DNA of 64,000 nucleotides, taken from the NCBI RefSeq assembly GCF_900638585.1, contig NZ_LR134523.1, forward strand, positions 584,001-648,000. Direction: 5' to 3'. Below are positions 50,114 to 59,074 of this stretch, one piece after another (the stretch's first letter is position 1; every line of letters starts with the position of its first letter). The stretch is from Aedoeadaptatus ivorii (GTDB lineage Bacteria > Bacillota > Clostridia > Tissierellales > Peptoniphilaceae). The notes below the pieces were generated by a model that ran no database searches, was not told the origin of the DNA, and was given only the letters and a program-made list of their open reading frames with translations. Made by a program: the position numbers and the translations under genes.

Positions 50114-50707
50114 ATGAGTTTAGGAAAAGTTTTTACAAACAGTATCTTTAAGAACAACCCGATCTTTATTCAAATGATCGGTCTGTGTTCGGTCCTCGCG
50201 ATCACCACGCAGGTATCCTCGGCAATCGCCATGGGCGTTGCGGTTACCTTCGTATTGATCTGCTCCAACGCGGTCGTCAGTATCTTGCGCAATGTGATTC
50301 CCGAAAACGTTCGGATCCCCGCATTTATCGTCGTCATCGCCACCTTCGTAACCTTGGTCGAAATGGTGCTTCACGCGTACATGCCCGCGATCTATGCGGC
50401 ACTGGGTATCTTCTTGCCCTTGATCGTCGTCAACTGCTGTATCCTCGGGGAAGCGGAAGGCTTTGCCTACCAAAACAAGCTGGTTCCTTCCATCGTGGAC
50501 GGCTTAGGGACCGGGATCGGCTACAGCATCGCCGTTCTCGCCATGGCCATCGTCAGAGAACTGTTCGGAAGCGGTACGCTTTTGGGCATGCAGGTATTCC
50601 CGGAATCCTATCCCGGAATCGGCGTTCTGATCTCTCCGGCCGGCGCGTTTATCCTCTTGGGTCTCTATATCGCAGCGTATCGCAGCTTTATGGCGAAGAG
50701 AGCTTAG
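50114..50707 (+). CDS. rnfE: Rnf complex subunit RnfE
   Basis: 197 residues, six membrane helices. NPIFIQMIGLCSVLAITTQV at the N-terminus and LPLIVVNCCILGEAEGFAYQN (the Cys that binds the membrane [2Fe-2S] cluster) are typical. Sister of RnfA and its likely heterodimer partner. TAGGAGGT precedes the start. Confidence 0.96.
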   Translation: MSLGKVFTNSIFKNNPIFIQMIGLCSVLAITTQVSSAIAMGVAVTFVLICSNAVVSILRNVIPENVRIPAFIVVIATFVTLVEMVLHAYMPAIYAALGIFLPLIVVNCCILGEAEGFAYQNKLVPSIVDGLGTGIGYSIAVLAMAIVRELFGSGTLLGMQVFPESYPGIGVLISPAGAFILLGLYIAAYRSFMAKRA

Positions 50708-50717
50708 GGGGTAGACA

Positions 50718-51293
50718 ATGAACTCGATTTTAACCATTCTCATTTCGACCATCCTGGTCAATAACTATATTTTTGCACGTTTCTTGGGGATCTGTCCCTT
50801 CCTGGGCGTCTCTTCCAAGACCGAAACCGCGACGGGTATGGGCATCGCCGTAACCTTCGTCGTCGTCATCGCATCGGCGGTCACCTGGTTGCTGCAACGC
50901 TTCGTCCTGGACGCATTCGGACTCGGTTACTTACAGACCATCGTATTTATTTTGGTCATCGCTTCTTTGGTGCAGTTCGTCGAGATGTTTATCAAAAAAT
51001 CCTCTCCGGCGCTGTATTCCGCCATGGGCGTATTCTTGCCCCTGATCACCACCAACTGTATGGTACTCGGGGTTACTGTGTTGAACGTACAAAGCGAATA
51101 CAATCTCTTTGAAGCCATTATCAGCGGCCTGGGCGCATCCTTGGGCTTTACCCTCGCACTGTTGCTGCTGAGTGCCTTGAGAGAGCGCATGGAAATCATG
51201 CCGATACCGAAACCCCTGCAAGGCGTGCCGATCGCATTGATCAGCGCCGGCCTGATGGCCATCGCCTTTATGGGATTCCAAGGATTAGTATAG
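50718..51293 (+). CDS. rnfA: Rnf complex subunit RnfA
   Basis: 191 residues, six membrane helices. VNNYIFARFLGICPFLGVS and FLPLITTNCMVLGVTVLN hold the conserved Cys residues for the intramembrane iron-sulfur cluster shared with RnfE. AGGGGGTAG precedes the start. Confidence 0.96.
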   Translation: MNSILTILISTILVNNYIFARFLGICPFLGVSSKTETATGMGIAVTFVVVIASAVTWLLQRFVLDAFGLGYLQTIVFILVIASLVQFVEMFIKKSSPALYSAMGVFLPLITTNCMVLGVTVLNVQSEYNLFEAIISGLGASLGFTLALLLLSALRERMEIMPIPKPLQGVPIALISAGLMAIAFMGFQGLV

Positions 51294-51305
51294 GAGGCGC
51301 ATACC

Positions 51306-52271
51306 GTGGATATGCAAAATGTAATTTATGCAGTCTTGATTCTCGGTGTTTTGGGTCTGTTCTTCGGGGTCGTACTGGCATATGCATCGAAAGTATTTGC
51401 CGTTGAAATGGACCCGAGAGTCGTCAATGTCATCGACGCACTGCCCGGCGCAAACTGCGGTGCCTGCGGGTATCCGGGTTGTGAAGCGATGGCCAATGCC
51501 ATCGTCGCCGGCGAAGCACCCGTCAACGGCTGTGCCATCGGCGGACAAGAAGTTGCGGAAAACGTCGCGGAAATCATGGGACAATCCGTGGGCGATGTGG
51601 AAAAACAAGTGGCTGTCGTACGCTGCCAAGGCGATTGCGATAAGTCCAAGAACAAATACGAATACAACGGCCTCGTGGACTGCCGCCTGATCGGCGACTT
51701 CGCCCAAGGCGCCAAGGGTTGCTCCTCCGGATGTCTCGGCGGCGGCACCTGCGTCAGCGTCTGCGAGTTCGACGCCATCCACGTACACAACGGCATCGCC
51801 GAAGTGGACAAGGAAAAATGTGTGGCTTGTAAGAAGTGTATCGAAATTTGTCCGAAGCACATCATCGGCCTGATGCCCTATAAGCAACAGACCGAAGTCA
51901 AATGCTCTACTCACGATCCGGGCAAAGTCGTGCGCACCAACTGCTCCATCGGCTGTATCGCCTGCGGACTGTGCGAGCGCAACTGCCCGAAGGATGCCGT
52001 TCACGTCGTAGACAATCTGGCGAAGATCGACTACGAAAAATGCATCAACTGCGGCATCTGTGCATCGAAGTGTCCCACCGGCGCGATCTTCGTCGAATAC
52101 CCCGAACGGGTTGAAAAGATGAAGGAAAAGGACCGCCAAAAGAAGGCGGAAGCGGCCAAGGCAAAACAAACCGTGTCCGCCGGCGCCAAGGCGAAGGACA
52201 ACGACGAAAAAATTAAAGCCGCCGACGACGAAAAAGTCTTAAAGGCGGAAAATAAAAAGAAAAACAAATAA
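51306..52271 (+). CDS. rnfB: Rnf complex subunit RnfB
   Basis: 321 residues from GTG 51306 (TAGGAGGCGCATACC). N-terminal membrane helix, the four-cysteine motif NCGACGYPGCEAMANAI (about 47-63), a Cys-rich stretch (CSSGCLGGGTCVSVC) and three ferredoxin-like motifs, CVACKKCIEICPKH, CIACGLCERNCPKD and CINCGICASKCPTG. It receives electrons from ferredoxin. The Lys/Ala-rich tail (about 275-321) is low complexity. Last rnf gene; a terminator follows. Confidence 0.96.
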   Translation: MDMQNVIYAVLILGVLGLFFGVVLAYASKVFAVEMDPRVVNVIDALPGANCGACGYPGCEAMANAIVAGEAPVNGCAIGGQEVAENVAEIMGQSVGDVEKQVAVVRCQGDCDKSKNKYEYNGLVDCRLIGDFAQGAKGCSSGCLGGGTCVSVCEFDAIHVHNGIAEVDKEKCVACKKCIEICPKHIIGLMPYKQQTEVKCSTHDPGKVVRTNCSIGCIACGLCERNCPKDAVHVVDNLAKIDYEKCINCGICASKCPTGAIFVEYPERVEKMKEKDRQKKAEAAKAKQTVSAGAKAKDNDEKIKAADDEKVLKAENKKKNK

Positions 52272-52285
52272 CGGTTTTTCCTCAT

Positions 52286-52316
52286 AAGGGGATGCAGTTG
52301 GGCTGCATCCCCTTTC
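52286..52316 (+). terminator. Terminator of the rnf operon
   Basis: A perfect 12-bp stem AAGGGGATGCAG / CTGCATCCCCTT with a five-base loop is followed by TTTCT. Confidence 0.8.
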
Positions 52317-52337
52317 TGTTCCCCGGTTTTTGTGTGG

Positions 52338-52343
52338 TATAAT
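52338..52343 (+). promoter_or_regulatory. Extended -10 promoter of the NusG-II gene
   Basis: TGG before a perfect TATAAT (52338-52343). There is no clear -35 box. Start codon 24 bases downstream. Confidence 0.5.
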
Positions 52344-52366
52344 AAGAAAATGAAAAAGGGGGAAGC

Positions 52367-52747
52367 ATGAACCGAACGGACCGAATCATCGCGCTTTTGG
52401 TACTCGTCGTCGCACTGGGACTTGCGGCGACGCAGCTATTGCCGAATCGAGCGCCGAAGGGCGATGTATATATCAGCATCCAAATCGACGGCAAGGAGAC
52501 GGACCGAATCCCGTTTCGCCGCGAAAATTTCAATAAGCGCTTCGTCTATCACGGCATCGAGGGCACCAATGTGATTACATTAGACGAAAAGGGGGCGAAG
52601 ATGATCGAGGCGGATTGCCCCGACCAAATCTGTCTGCGCATGGCGCCGATCAAAGAGCCCGGCGAAATGATCGTCTGCCTGCCCCATCGCGTCATCGCAG
52701 AAGTGAAATCCGAGGAAGTACAGGATATGGACATCCTGCTTAGGTGA
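52367..52747 (+). CDS. NusG domain II protein, membrane-anchored
   Basis: 126 residues. One N-terminal membrane helix (IIALLVLVVALGLAATQLL), then a beta-rich NusG_II/DUF1312 domain with the Cys motif ADCPDQICLRM and the end CLPHRVIAEV. In Clostridia this gene usually sits with a Gx transporter next to Rnf. Its exact role is not established. A GGGGGAAGC site precedes ATG. Confidence 0.87.
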   Translation: MNRTDRIIALLVLVVALGLAATQLLPNRAPKGDVYISIQIDGKETDRIPFRRENFNKRFVYHGIEGTNVITLDEKGAKMIEADCPDQICLRMAPIKEPGEMIVCLPHRVIAEVKSEEVQDMDILLR

Positions 52748-52751
52748 TGCG

Positions 52752-53258
52752 ATGAATCGCTATACTATACGCAAACAAGTATTTTTGGGCGTGCTCCTCG
52801 CCGTCGCCGTGGCGGTGGGCTATATCGAGACCATGATCCCCCTTCCGGTCGCCATGCCCGGGGCGCGTCTGGGTCTTTCCAATGTGGTCATCCTTACGAC
52901 CATCGTGGTATTCGGTTCCAAGGAAGGCTTTTCTCTCGCGCTGTTAAAGAGCGTGCTCTTGATGTTGGTCACCGGGAGCGTGACGGGATTTTTCTACAGT
53001 TTTTCGGGCGCCTTGCTCTCGTCCATCGCCATGATCCTCGTCTATCGCTATGTAAAGAGCGCATCGATGATCGGGGTGAGCATCGCCGGATCTTTTTTTC
53101 ACAATCTGGGACAGGTGTTGATGGCGATTTATATCGTAAAGAATCCGGGGCTTTTGACCTATCTGCCCCTTCTGTTGATCCTGGGGCTCTTTACCGGATA
53201 CTTTGTAGGACTCACTGCCGATAGGGTGAGTACACATTTGCAAAAGATCGGAGTATAA
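52752..53258 (+). CDS. Gx transporter/HepI-type membrane protein
   Basis: 168 residues, five to six membrane helices. GARLGLSNVVILTTIVVFGSKEG is the family signature, followed by GSVTGFFYSFSGALLSSIAMIL and SIAGSFFHNLGQVLMA. Often annotated as heptaprenyl diphosphate synthase component I, but the fold is that of an ECF-like or Gx transporter S component. Four bases after the NusG-II gene; pairing with it beside rnf is widespread. Confidence 0.87.
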   Translation: MNRYTIRKQVFLGVLLAVAVAVGYIETMIPLPVAMPGARLGLSNVVILTTIVVFGSKEGFSLALLKSVLLMLVTGSVTGFFYSFSGALLSSIAMILVYRYVKSASMIGVSIAGSFFHNLGQVLMAIYIVKNPGLLTYLPLLLILGLFTGYFVGLTADRVSTHLQKIGV

Positions 53259-53260
53259 AC

Positions 53261-53797
53261 ATGGGTTTGATTTTGGCGTCGAATTCGCCGCGCAGAAAGG
53301 CGATTTTACAGCGGGAGGGCATCGCGTTTACGGCGATCTCTCCGAACTTCGAAGAAGAACAAATTCGGCGTTCCAAGCCGGAAATCTATGTAATGCAGCT
53401 CGCCTACCAAAAGGCGATGCGCGTGCGAGAACAGCACCCGAAGGATGTGATTCTCGCCGCCGATACAGTCGTGGTACTGGGAGAGGAGATCCTCGGAAAG
53501 CCGCGGGACAGAAAAGACGCCGAGTCGATGCTCTCGCGGCTGCGCGGCAGGACGCATCGGGTGCTGAGCGGCTATTGTATTCTCGGGAAGGAAAAATACG
53601 TGGACTACGAAGAGACACGAGTACACTTTCCCGATTTTTCGGATGAAAGTATGGCTGCGTATCTCGACCGCGATCTATACGCCGATAAGGCGGGCGCCTA
53701 TGGCCTGCAGGATATTACCGAATTTATGGTCCAAATCGACGGATCTTACGACAATGTAGTGGGGCTTCCCGTCGAAGCGATTCGGGCGCATCTGTAA
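53261..53797 (+). CDS. maf: Maf-like nucleotide pyrophosphatase
   Basis: 178 residues. LILASNSPRRKAILQREGI, DVILAADTVVVLGEEILGKP and DKAGAYGLQD match Maf/YhdE. It hydrolyses non-canonical or modified nucleoside triphosphates, such as dTTP/UTP analogues. Maf-radC-mre is a common order. Start is two bases after the Gx transporter stop. Confidence 0.94.
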   Translation: MGLILASNSPRRKAILQREGIAFTAISPNFEEEQIRRSKPEIYVMQLAYQKAMRVREQHPKDVILAADTVVVLGEEILGKPRDRKDAESMLSRLRGRTHRVLSGYCILGKEKYVDYEETRVHFPDFSDESMAAYLDRDLYADKAGAYGLQDITEFMVQIDGSYDNVVGLPVEAIRAHL

Positions 53798-53809
53798 GGA
53801 GGGGGAAAT

Positions 53810-54526
53810 ATGGCAAAGGAAGCGGTTCAAAAGCGACCCTTTAAGGAACTCAGCGATCACGAAAAACCCGAGGAGAAACTGCGTATGTACGGCGCTTCCG
53901 CCCTCAGCGACGCCGAGCTGTTGGCGCTCTTTTTGCGCACGGGCACCGAAGGCACGACCGTCTTGGAACTCGCAGATACGGTGTTGGAAGCACTGTGTGC
54001 CAAGACGCCGACGGCCCCCGGCTTGAGCAGTTTGCTCTACGGCAGCTACGACGATTTTCTCGCGGTCCGCGGCATCGGCAAGAGCAAAGCGGCCCGCCTT
54101 GCCGGCATGTCAGAGATCGCCCGGCGCATGCGCGCAACGCGGGTGCAGGGACAGGCGATGACCTCTCCGGCCATGATCGCAGCGTATTTTATGGACGATA
54201 TGCTGGGCCTGCAGCAGGAAGAATTTCGGGTCGTCGGGTTGAATCCCAAAAAGGAGATCCAATTCGTCGAATGCGTCACCAAGGGCACGATCAATTATAC
54301 GGTGGTCCATCCCCGTGACGTGTTTCATTTTCCCGTAACCCGACTCTGTCATTCGATCATCTTGGTGCACAACCATCCGACGGGGAACCCCGTCCCTTCA
54401 AAGGAGGACCGGGATCTGACCCTGCGCCTCAAACGAGCGGGCGAAATCATGGGGGTTCCCGTAGTCGATCACATTATCATCGGCGGCGATACATATTACA
54501 GTTTTTGTCAGGACGGAGCGTTATAG
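53810..54526 (+). CDS. radC: RadC-family JAB1/MPN protein
   Basis: 238 residues. N-terminal UPF0758 helix-hairpin-helix (FLAVRGIGKSKAARLAGMSEIARR) and a C-terminal MPN domain with EFRVVGLNPKKEIQFVECVT and the zinc signature HNHPTGNPVPSKEDRDLT. The name comes from E. coli, where no repair function was confirmed. GGAGGGGGAAAT precedes ATG. Confidence 0.94.
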   Translation: MAKEAVQKRPFKELSDHEKPEEKLRMYGASALSDAELLALFLRTGTEGTTVLELADTVLEALCAKTPTAPGLSSLLYGSYDDFLAVRGIGKSKAARLAGMSEIARRMRATRVQGQAMTSPAMIAAYFMDDMLGLQQEEFRVVGLNPKKEIQFVECVTKGTINYTVVHPRDVFHFPVTRLCHSIILVHNHPTGNPVPSKEDRDLTLRLKRAGEIMGVPVVDHIIIGGDTYYSFCQDGAL

Positions 54527-54531
54527 AATTT

Positions 54532-55371
54532 ATGAAATCATTGGAACAAGTGAAACGGCGCCGCAATCTGCGATTTGCGGCCCTCGTGCTGATTCTTTTT
54601 TTCGGCATCAGCGGCCCCGGACGATCGATCCTCTCCGCCTTTGAGGGCCTCGTCGCCGCGGCGATCTCGCCGGTGACATCGACGGCGGGCGCGGGGATGA
54701 GTCGCACCGCCGATGTCGTCGACAGCATTTTGCATGTGGGGAGCCTGCGTCGCGAAAACCGCGCTATGGAGGCGGAACTCGCCAAATTGCGGGAGGAAAA
54801 CCGCAATTTGAACGACATCGTCAATCGTTCTTCCTACCTTTCCAATGCCGCCGCCATCGAGGGCAATCACAGCAAGGGCGCGGTCAAGGCGAATATCGTC
54901 GCCAAGCCCGCGGGTATGTATTTCTATCGCTTTACGATCGACAAGGGAACGAAAGACGGCATCCGAAAGGGGGATACCGTCGTCAGCGCCCTGGAACAGG
55001 GAAGCGACGCCTCGGTGGAAGGACTGGTGGGCTATATCACAGAAATCGGACCGCATACCGCCAAGGTGCGCAGCATCGTAGACGAAGAAAACGCCGTGAG
55101 TTTTCGAAGCATTCGCACCGCCGACGGCGGCATCGTGCGCGGCCTTAACCGCAAGCTCGAAGGGTACGCCTTCGATATGTACGCGGATTTGGTGGTGGGA
55201 GACCCCGTGTTTACGACGGGAATCGGCGACGGCTATGAAAAGGACGTCTATATCGGCGCCGTAAAAAAGGTGGAAACGGACGAGGATAAGATGGTTAAGA
55301 GCATTAGCTTGGAAAGCGCCGTAAACTTTCACAAGCTCTATGAAGTCTATGTATTAAAGGGGGCGCGATGA
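54532..55371 (+). CDS. mreC: Rod-shape protein MreC
   Basis: 279 residues from ATG 54532; the in-frame TTG at 54505 would place the start inside radC with no ribosome site. One membrane helix (FAALVLILFFGISGPG), a coiled coil (LRRENRAMEAELAKLREENR), then a beta-rich extracytoplasmic domain with YRFTIDKGTKDGIRKGDTV. It links cell-wall synthesis enzymes to cell shape. No mreB in front of it. Confidence 0.92.
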   Translation: MKSLEQVKRRRNLRFAALVLILFFGISGPGRSILSAFEGLVAAAISPVTSTAGAGMSRTADVVDSILHVGSLRRENRAMEAELAKLREENRNLNDIVNRSSYLSNAAAIEGNHSKGAVKANIVAKPAGMYFYRFTIDKGTKDGIRKGDTVVSALEQGSDASVEGLVGYITEIGPHTAKVRSIVDEENAVSFRSIRTADGGIVRGLNRKLEGYAFDMYADLVVGDPVFTTGIGDGYEKDVYIGAVKKVETDEDKMVKSISLESAVNFHKLYEVYVLKGAR

Positions 55372-55862
55372 AACTTCTCTTGTATGTCCTGATCTTTCTT
55401 GCGCCGTTTTTGTACCCATCGATGCTCTTTCAAGGGCTTCCGCTCCTTTTGCGCGGGTATTTGCCCTTCGCCGTGGCGGCGGCGCTTTTTATCAGAAGTC
55501 GCCCCCTCGCCTGGGGGGCGGGCATCTTCTCCGCCATACTCTTAGACGTCTTGCTCGCGCCGGCACCGGGGATCTTTCTTCTCTTTCACGCCCTGTTTTT
55601 GGGGAGTTTGTATATTACGCGGGGGTTGTTTTTTCAACCCTCTCCCGTCGGCATGGGCGTTTTTGTGGCGGCGGATATGCTGGTGCTCGAGATCGTGTAT
55701 TTTCTGTTGCTCTTGATTTTGGGCTGGAAGGTGCCGTCTATGCCCGCAAATGTATACGTCATGATGCCGCTTTCTACCGCACTGTATACCGCCGTCTTTG
55801 CGACGGGTGCCGCGGATGCGCAGCGCGGTTATCGGAGGATGGGAAGGAACGCTGATGAATAA
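55368..55862 (+). CDS. mreD: Rod-shape protein MreD
   Basis: 164 residues with five membrane helices (LLYVLIFLAPFLYPSMLF at the N-terminus). It overlaps mreC by 4 bases (ATGA) and the PBP2 start by 8. Sequence is weakly conserved as usual for MreD, so the call rests on size, topology and position. Confidence 0.85.
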   Translation: MKLLLYVLIFLAPFLYPSMLFQGLPLLLRGYLPFAVAAALFIRSRPLAWGAGIFSAILLDVLLAPAPGIFLLFHALFLGSLYITRGLFFQPSPVGMGVFVAADMLVLEIVYFLLLLILGWKVPSMPANVYVMMPLSTALYTAVFATGAADAQRGYRRMGRNADE

Positions 55863-58800
55863 GCTCTATGAAAAACTGAAAGACGCGGATCGCTATAAGA
55901 TATTTAGCGGCATCGTGCTGTTTCTTTTGGCGGCGCTCGTGCTTCAGTTGGCGCGCATCACCCTGATTCACGGCGACGAATACAGAAAGCTTGCCGACAG
56001 CCGGCGCGTCAAGGACATCGCAATTACGGCGCAGCGCGGCAAGATACGGGATCGAAACGGCGTCGTGCTCGCCGGCAATCGACCGGTATTTGCCGTGCAG
56101 CTTCGTAAGGACGAGGTCAAAGCGCTTTCGAGCAAAGACCGAAACGGCAGCTATCTTTTGCTGAGCCGCTATCTGGAAGAAGACGGCACAAACTATATGA
56201 AGTCCAGTCCGATTCTCTTAGACAGCTTTGTATATACGGACATCGAATCCTACCGGCACAAGGGCGATCCTCAAAAAGCGGTGCTCGAAGCCCTCGTAGG
56301 CTCTGAAAAACTGGAGAGTTTTCTGCGCGCCGCCTACACAAAACCCTATGACAGCCACTATGCGTTTCGCGTATTGGACCGCATCTTGGGGAACGAAAAC
56401 TTTGGCGATGCCATGATCGCGCGCGGGGGAAAGCCCGTCTATGTCGATTCGCAAAAGACGACGGAATTTAAGGAGCGCTACGGGCTCCCCAAGGAATCCG
56501 ACGCTATGGCGGATCTGTTGCAGGTGGTCCGGGAAAATCCGGTGTATATTCAGGAAGTGCTGGACCATCCCATCGGCCGGCGGCTCGCCTATGAACGAAT
56601 CGGCGCCGAAGTGCCGGGCATCGGCCTAAGAGACTACGGCAACGAATATTACGACGCCTATATTCAAAATAAGGTGCGTCTGATGGAGATTTCTCCTGAC
56701 GTCAGCTGGACCAGTTCCGCAGAAGACGACTTTGTCAGTGTTTTGATCGAGCGAGATGCCGAACGATTTTTGACCGCCAATGTGTCGGTCACCGAAGAGG
56801 CCATATCCTTCTTAAAGCAAGAAGGGGCAGACATTCGCGCCGCGAAGGAAAAGGGCGATGTCGTGCCCATCGACGACAAGAAAAACCCCGCATACGGCGC
56901 GCTTTCCGAACTCGCGAAGGACAAAAAGCGCTTGCGAAAATTTCTTCGGCGCGAGGGGATGTATGCCGCGGCGCAGGACCATCTGATCGAAGCGGGAATC
57001 GCTACGGGCATCTCGGTCGCCGGGGATGCGCCTGCCTATACGCAACTGAACAACGCGGTGGATCTTTCGAAGCGCGCGGGACTAAAGGATTCCCTCTCTT
57101 CGGAGGAGATCTTTCACGCGCGTGCAGAAAAGCTGGGCATCAATCCCCAACTCAGCCCCTATGAAATCGCCGACATCGTCAATATTTATGATTCCATCGG
57201 CAGCCAGGGCAATTACGCCTATATTCCCATTCACTATGCCTACGAAGTGAAGGACGAGACCGTGGCAAAGATCGAGGAAAATCTCAACAATCGCGCCGGC
57301 ATCCATATCTCTGTGGAGCCGATCCGCTATTATCCCGAGGTCAATGTGGCGAGTCACGTGCTGGGCTATATCGGCAATATCGCCCAAGAGAAGGAAATCA
57401 AAAAATACATCGACGAGTTGGGGTACAATCGCAACGACCTGATCGGAAAGACCGGCATGGAGCAGGTCTTCGAGGAACGCCTGAAGGGAAAAGACGGCCG
57501 CAGAACCGTTACCGTAGACTCCTCGGGAAACACCACCGGCGTGATCCGCGAAGAAAAGCCCGTCGCCGGAAAAGACGTGCGCTTAAGCATCGACGTCCAT
57601 CTGCAAAAAAAGGCGGAGGAGAGCCTCGCCACCGTACTGCAACAGATTCGTACCGGCGAGATGTATCAATCGCCCTGGGGTAATTTTAATTATCTTACCA
57701 GCAAGGACAAGGGCGGGCCGTACAAAAACGCATACAGCGGCGCCGTGGTGGTGGCCGATGTAAAGACGGGACAGGTGCTCGCCATGGCGAATTATCCTTC
57801 ATTTGACCCGAATCTGTTCGCCACCGGCATCAGCCCCACCGCCTGGGAGAGCCTCAAGCCCAAAGAGGAGAAGAATCTCCTCGCGCCGCGGCCGCTCTAC
57901 AATATCGCCACGCAATCCGCCATTCAGCCGGGGAGTATCTTCAAAATGGTCACCGCCTCGGCCGCCCTGGAAAAGGGTCTGGATCCGGAGATGGCGATAC
58001 CCGACGGCGGCTATGTCGACGTAGACGGGCAGATATTCGGTTGCTGGCTCTGGAACCAAAGCCGCCAGGTGCACGGCAACGAGACCCTCGCCATGGCGCT
58101 TAGGGATTCCTGCAACTATTATTTTTATTCCCTCGGACTGGGTAAAGATCAACGTAGAGACAAAGATCTCGGCATACGCGTCAAGCCGGAAGAAATCAAC
58201 GACATGGCAGAACGCTTCGGATTGGGAGAAAAGACGGGGGTTGAGATTCAAATCCCCGCCGAAGCCGGCGGCACGCGGCCGGATCCCGAAGGCAAGGGAA
58301 AGATCATCAAATCGCTGCTCAAGCGACATCTCGACGCCAATATGGATGTCTACCTGAAGGGCGTTAATACCGATCGCGAAAGGGAAAAGATTCGAGACCA
58401 AATTCTCGCGATATTGGATGCGGAAGAAAAACCCGATCGCACCGCCGTCTATGAGCGACTAAAGGCGATCGGCGTCGATCCCGATGCCAAGGGCCGCGGG
58501 CAAAAGGTGGGTCTGGCGGATCTGATCAAATATACCTATGTGGACCAGGCGCATTGGAACACCGGCGATACGATGAATGTCGTCATCGGGCAGGGCTCCA
58601 ATGCCTATACGCTTTCGCAAGTTACGCGCTATATGATGGCGCTCGCTAATAAGGGCACCCTCTATCCGCTTTCGCTGGTGGAGGAGAAGAATCCGGCGCA
58701 GGAAGTGCAGAAAGTGGGCATGAATCCCCGCTTCTACGACGATCTGAAAAAGGGCATGGTGATGGTCTCTAAAAGCGGACTCAACGGAAAGCTCTTTAAT

Positions 58801-59073
58801 GAATTTCCCGTCGAGATCGCCATGAAGACAGGGAGTGCCGAGCGGGCAGGCGCCAATCCCTATACCGGCGAGACCTATGACGCCTTCGGCTGGCAAGTGG
58901 CCTATGCCCCCGCGAACGACCCCGAGATCGCGGTGGGCGTCGTCCTCTTTCAGGGCGGAAACGGCGCCAACTGCGGACCCGTTATGCAACAAGTGATGGC
59001 GGAATATTTCGGCCTATATAAAGACGTAAAGGACGATATGCTCCCCATCGAAACCGGATTGGATTTGGAGTAA
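55855..59073 (+). CDS. mrdA: Penicillin-binding protein 2 (mrdA type), long form
   Basis: 1072 residues from ATG 55855 (GGAAGGAACGCT); PBP2 is usually 600-750. One membrane helix (IFSGIVLFLLAALVLQLARI), a dimerisation domain beginning ITAQRGKIRDRNGVVLAGNRP, a large insertion of about 300-350 residues, and a transpeptidase domain with SxxK in PGSIFKMVTAS, SxN in DSCNYYFYSLG and KTG in MKTGSAERAG. A further Lys/Arg/Asp-rich helical insert sits around residues 820-890. It cross-links septal or lateral peptidoglycan with MreC/MreD. Confidence 0.93.
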   Translation: MNKLYEKLKDADRYKIFSGIVLFLLAALVLQLARITLIHGDEYRKLADSRRVKDIAITAQRGKIRDRNGVVLAGNRPVFAVQLRKDEVKALSSKDRNGSYLLLSRYLEEDGTNYMKSSPILLDSFVYTDIESYRHKGDPQKAVLEALVGSEKLESFLRAAYTKPYDSHYAFRVLDRILGNENFGDAMIARGGKPVYVDSQKTTEFKERYGLPKESDAMADLLQVVRENPVYIQEVLDHPIGRRLAYERIGAEVPGIGLRDYGNEYYDAYIQNKVRLMEISPDVSWTSSAEDDFVSVLIERDAERFLTANVSVTEEAISFLKQEGADIRAAKEKGDVVPIDDKKNPAYGALSELAKDKKRLRKFLRREGMYAAAQDHLIEAGIATGISVAGDAPAYTQLNNAVDLSKRAGLKDSLSSEEIFHARAEKLGINPQLSPYEIADIVNIYDSIGSQGNYAYIPIHYAYEVKDETVAKIEENLNNRAGIHISVEPIRYYPEVNVASHVLGYIGNIAQEKEIKKYIDELGYNRNDLIGKTGMEQVFEERLKGKDGRRTVTVDSSGNTTGVIREEKPVAGKDVRLSIDVHLQKKAEESLATVLQQIRTGEMYQSPWGNFNYLTSKDKGGPYKNAYSGAVVVADVKTGQVLAMANYPSFDPNLFATGISPTAWESLKPKEEKNLLAPRPLYNIATQSAIQPGSIFKMVTASAALEKGLDPEMAIPDGGYVDVDGQIFGCWLWNQSRQVHGNETLAMALRDSCNYYFYSLGLGKDQRRDKDLGIRVKPEEINDMAERFGLGEKTGVEIQIPAEAGGTRPDPEGKGKIIKSLLKRHLDANMDVYLKGVNTDREREKIRDQILAILDAEEKPDRTAVYERLKAIGVDPDAKGRGQKVGLADLIKYTYVDQAHWNTGDTMNVVIGQGSNAYTLSQVTRYMMALANKGTLYPLSLVEEKNPAQEVQKVGMNPRFYDDLKKGMVMVSKSGLNGKLFNEFPVEIAMKTGSAERAGANPYTGETYDAFGWQVAYAPANDPEIAVGVVLFQGGNGANCGPVMQQVMAEYFGLYKDVKDDMLPIETGLDLE

Positions 59074-59074
59074 T

